In this document: positions 61,860-64,000 of the stretch, in pieces
Position numbering within the stretch: the stretch's first letter is position 1
Layout: every line of letters starts with the position of its first letter
NCBI RefSeq assembly: GCF_001895045.1
Contig: NZ_BDAM01000012.1
Location: 62,001-126,000, forward strand
From: Rhodococcus coprophilus NBRC 100603
GTDB lineage: Bacteria; Actinomycetota; Actinomycetes; Mycobacteriales; Mycobacteriaceae
DNA: 64,000 bases
Direction of reading: 5' to 3'
The notes under the pieces: generated by a model
Database searches by the model: none
What the model was told of the DNA's origin: nothing
Seen by the model: only the letters and a program-made list of their open reading frames with translations
Translations under genes and position numbers: made by a program

Positions 61860-63539
61860 TCAGTCGACCTTTATGGTGGCCAGGTCGGGCTTCGGGAGCC
61901 CGTCGAGGTCCAGACGCTCCGGCAGCTCGGGCATGTTCTTCGGCGGCATCATCGCCATCTGCCGCAGCCCGTCGCGCATGTGCTTCGGGTACACGACGAA
62001 ACGGGCACCGTGGTCGATCATCAACTGACGCTTGTCGGAGGTCTCCCAGACCTCGCGGTACGTCTGGTCTGTCTCCTCGGTGACCCAGCCGGACGGACGC
62101 GATGGCGTGGCGGCGAGCTGGTCGCGTTTGGCGACCTGAGCCTTCATCCGTTCCGCCCACTGACGTACGTCCTCGGGCGTGGTCAACAAGCCCATATCGG
62201 ATTCCATCCGCAACCGGTCGAGGGTTGCTAACACCTTCTCCAGCTCGGCAGCGTGGTCCTCACCCTGGACGAACACGCGTCGGGTGACCTTGGTGTCTCC
62301 CCATTTGGCCAGGAACATCCGTTCCAGCCTGACATCGGCGTCGTCGGCCCGGACGCCCGTGCCTTTGCAGTTGAGCGGAGTACGCCCGCACCGGTAGTAG
62401 CGATGCTCCGCAGTGACCTGTCCATTGGAGTTCTTCCTGACAGACGCCTGTTGTGCCAGCGAGGCCCCACACGGGCCTTCACCGCATGCTGGGCAGCCTG
62501 GGCAGCCGCAGATTCCTACACCGAGCATCGGGTTGGTGGACGCGGTCGGCGTACGACCGTTGAGCTTGCGGAGGTGGGCAGCCTCTTGGAGCTGCTTCCA
62601 GGTGGCAGCGTCGAACGTCGGGGGTGCGAGCCGGATCGGCTCTCCCTCGGGGTCGAGCACGACGACTGCAGCCGACCCCTTGCCGGTCATCTTCAGACCC
62701 TGCGTACGCGGCGAGGTCATGGCGTCGATCACCGTGCTGGTTGTCCACGGTCGGGACTTCGGAGGGTTGCCCTTGGCCACCCGAGCCCGGTCCATATTCG
62801 TCAGGGCCGCACCATCGCGGCACTCGCAATCCAGGACGTGTGCATCGGTACATCGCGGATCGGTGTACCCAGCGTTCAGCCACGCTGCGATGCGGATATA
62901 TGACCAGCCGTCGAGCAGACGGCGTGCCATCGAATGCAGCAGCCGGTAACCGATCTCGTCGGTGGCCAGGCCCTTGCCCTTACCGCTGGGATGCTCCACG
63001 ACCTTGAACCCGAGCGGAGGGACACCCGATGCCCACCGATCCATCTGCCTCAGCGCCCGGTGTGAGTCCTGGGCGCGGGACTTGAACCGGTTCAGTTCGA
63101 GCTGGGCGAAGAACGAGCCGAGATAGACGAACAGCTCAGCCATCATCGCGTCGATGCCTTTGGAGACTCCGGGCCGGTAGTCGAGCGTGAGACCGTCGTC
63201 GGCGAACGCAACGACCTTGTGTCGCTCCTCAGCCCACCGGGCGAAGTCGACACAGTGCCGGGTCGACCTGAATGCGCGGTCCATCTTCGACCAGACGATC
63301 ACATCCCACTTGGAGGCACCCTCGTCGGTCAGCCAGGGACCGAGGTCGGGCCGGTCCTCGGGCCGCTTCTCAGCCGACACGCCGAGATCCTCGAAAGAAC
63401 CTACGATCTCGTATCCCTTGGCTTCCGCCCACTTCCGGGCGGTTTCAAGCTGCGCCAGATGCGACACTTTCTGCGGTCCCTGGACTACTGATACGCGAGC
63501 GCCAACGATTGCGCGTACTCTGTGGGGAAGTTCGGTCAC
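61860..63539 (-). CDS. int: Large serine recombinase (integrase)
   Basis: This 559-residue protein has an N-terminal resolvase catalytic domain with nucleophile Ser17 (GARVSVVQGPQKVS) and WSKMDRAFRS with catalytic Arg. The recombinase domain (WASGVPPLGFKVVEHPSG, YRLLHSMARRLLDGWSYIRIAAWLNAGY) and zinc ribbon (CGCPGCPACGEGPCG ... YYRCGRTPLNC) follow, then a coiled coil (EDHAAELEKVLATLDRLRMESDM, DVRQWAERMKAQVAKRDQL) that controls directionality. The GTG start is only 17 bp from the attR core. All domains look intact, so the enzyme is probably functional. An excision factor was not identified. Confidence 0.95.
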   Translation of the reverse strand: MTELPHRVRAIVGARVSVVQGPQKVSHLAQLETARKWAEAKGYEIVGSFEDLGVSAEKRPEDRPDLGPWLTDEGASKWDVIVWSKMDRAFRSTRHCVDFARWAEERHKVVAFADDGLTLDYRPGVSKGIDAMMAELFVYLGSFFAQLELNRFKSRAQDSHRALRQMDRWASGVPPLGFKVVEHPSGKGKGLATDEIGYRLLHSMARRLLDGWSYIRIAAWLNAGYTDPRCTDAHVLDCECRDGAALTNMDRARVAKGNPPKSRPWTTSTVIDAMTSPRTQGLKMTGKGSAAVVVLDPEGEPIRLAPPTFDAATWKQLQEAAHLRKLNGRTPTASTNPMLGVGICGCPGCPACGEGPCGASLAQQASVRKNSNGQVTAEHRYYRCGRTPLNCKGTGVRADDADVRLERMFLAKWGDTKVTRRVFVQGEDHAAELEKVLATLDRLRMESDMGLLTTPEDVRQWAERMKAQVAKRDQLAATPSRPSGWVTEETDQTYREVWETSDKRQLMIDHGARFVVYPKHMRDGLRQMAMMPPKNMPELPERLDLDGLPKPDLATIKVD

Positions 63540-63555
63540 GGTGCAAGGGTACCGC

Positions 63556-63561
63556 GACCTG
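63556..63561. other. attR core (GACCTG)
   Basis: This is the same six bases as attL. The chromosomal side reads into the glycosylase codons for LLDQQV, the element side into the integrase start region. The reconstructed attB keeps the reading frame. Confidence 0.8.
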
Positions 63562-63657
63562 CTGATCGAGCAACATCCCGATGAGCAACGCGGCCGGATT
63601 CTGCGAGAGCAGAGCGTCGGCGTCGGGATCCCCCACGAGATTCAGCGTCGATTCCAT
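63556..63657 (-). pseudogene. HhH-GPD-type DNA repair protein, N-terminal fragment
   Basis: The 34 codons begin MESTLNLVGDPDADALLSQN and reach GMLLDQQV, the expected N-terminus of the HhH-GPD base-excision family. Past the core the frame continues into element DNA (AVPLHRDRTS...) and stops at 63445. The fragment carries the gene's original start, so the promoter here now reads toward the integrase. Confidence 0.88.
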
Positions 63658-63772
63658 GGGTCGATCATGCACCGGTCCGCACAGTCGCCGCCACAGTCCG
63701 GCCCCGACGGCGGCGCTCGATCGGTGACGCACTTGCGCGGCACCGGTGCTGAACCAGACATTCACGACAGGC

Positions 63773-63869
63773 TGTGGAAAACGCGGGGTTGCGTCATCTC
63801 AGCTGATCAGACGCATGGATTCCGAGTTGTCCACGTTCGGTCCACCGGATTTCCACAGAGTTGTCCACA
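63773..63869. repeat. Cluster of DnaA-box-like nonamers
   Basis: TGTGGAAAA (63773-63781, reverse of TTTTCCACA), TTGTCCACG (63827-63835), TTTCCACAG (63850-63858) and TTGTCCACA (63861-63869) lie within 97 bp upstream of the split glycosylase gene. TTGTCCACA is a strong actinobacterial DnaA box. No dnaA/dnaN context is present, so this is not oriC; a DnaA titration or regulatory site is possible. Confidence 0.55.
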
Positions 63870-63940
63870 GCTTGGGAATAGCGCGGACCGTCGTTTCCCT
63901 TTCGGGTTACCCGGCGTACTGCCGGCCGAGCAGACTAGGG

Positions 63941-64000
63941 CTACGCCTCGAGGAACTTTTCCGTAGCTGCAAGCAGCACGCAGGTCGCGACGCCGTCCAT
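63941..64000 (-). CDS. C-terminal end of an unidentified gene (cut by window edge)
   Basis: The last 19 residues, DGVATCVLLAATEKFLEA before a TAG stop at 63941-63943, look coding (good third-position GC). The rest lies outside the window. No family can be assigned from so little. Confidence 0.35.
   Translation of the reverse strand: MDGVATCVLLAATEKFLEA

Larger units (their letters stand above)
53689..63561. mobile_element. Integrated 9.87-kb capsid-encoding phage satellite/prophage-like element
   Basis: Bounded by a 6-bp direct repeat GACCTG at both ends, inside a DNA-glycosylase gene. Contents on the minus strand: serine integrase, zinc-ribbon protein, coiled-coil protein, scaffold, HK97 capsid, TerS-like, connector and head-closure proteins. 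On the plus strand: a winged-helix protein and two very small basic proteins. I see no large terminase, portal, protease, tape measure, tail, lysin or holin gene, and no room for them. Size and style resemble phiRv1 of M. tuberculosis (serine integrase, capsid genes, no tail). A phage satellite that borrows tails and packaging motor is the best reading (inference). Confidence 0.88.

Noticed and set aside
63773-63869. Chromosomal oriC
   Set aside because: DnaA boxes are present, but dnaA, dnaN and rpmH-like genes are absent and the boxes are few.

Overview
The window is high-GC actinobacterial chromosome, most likely Rhodococcus or a close mycolic-acid-containing relative. The evidence is a complete mce lipid-import locus of the mycobacterial mce1 type (fadD, yrbEA, yrbEB, mceA-F, Mce-associated protein) and a recR / ybaB / SRPBCC protein / FAD oxidoreductase / cyclopropane-fatty-acid-synthase block in the same order as M. 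tuberculosis Rv3715c-Rv3720. Four-base stop/start overlaps and GTG or TTG starts are frequent. No rRNA, tRNA or CRISPR array was seen.

Layout. 1-1176: two redox genes (SDR, cut by the window edge; F420/LLM oxidoreductase). 1310-11944: mce operon on the minus strand, headed by an acyl-CoA synthetase. 12232-14000: enoyl-CoA hydratase plus nitronate-monooxygenase-like flavoenzyme, divergent from a tandem two-domain TetR regulator, an alcohol dehydrogenase and a DUF4334 protein. 17177-21487: two MpaB/DUF2236 oxygenases, a GntR regulator and an aldehyde dehydrogenase, with a perfect 22-bp palindrome between regulator and dehydrogenase. 21555-23710: MFS exporter and TetR repressor with a long inverted-repeat operator. 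23707-28065: recR-ybaB and the Rv3718c-Rv3720-like genes. 28185-31570: fadB-fadA beta-oxidation pair.

31724-46344 is an accessory catabolic island: two paralogous permeases at its ends, an MFS carrier, a PucR-type activator, a GlcG/HbpS-like protein, a haem-oxygenase-like diiron oxidase (HDO) carrying all six predicted iron ligands, a Rieske ferredoxin, a ferredoxin reductase, an aldehyde dehydrogenase, a second Rieske protein, a gamma-glutamyltransferase-like hydrolase, a RidA-family protein and an isochorismatase-family amidohydrolase. The gene set suggests oxidative breakdown of a nitrogen-containing small molecule through an aldehyde; the substrate cannot be read from sequence. This and the satellite below are the two strongest candidates for something undescribed.

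46390-53189: dnaX, a PadR regulator with its promoter, and a GntR-controlled rhodanese / thiM / LLM monooxygenase operon.

53689-63561: a 9.87-kb integrated element that splits an HhH-GPD DNA-glycosylase gene. Its two halves lie outside the element at either end and rejoin in frame across a 6-bp GACCTG core to give a 194-residue protein. The element carries a large serine integrase, an HK97-type major capsid protein, scaffold, TerS-like protein, head-tail connector and head-closure proteins, several tiny zinc-ribbon or basic proteins and an iteron/AT-rich/hairpin region resembling a replication origin. No large terminase, portal or tail gene is visible, so it looks like a capsid-encoding phage satellite comparable in size and style to phiRv1 of M. 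tuberculosis. The last bases hold DnaA-box-like sequences and the 3' end of an unidentified gene.
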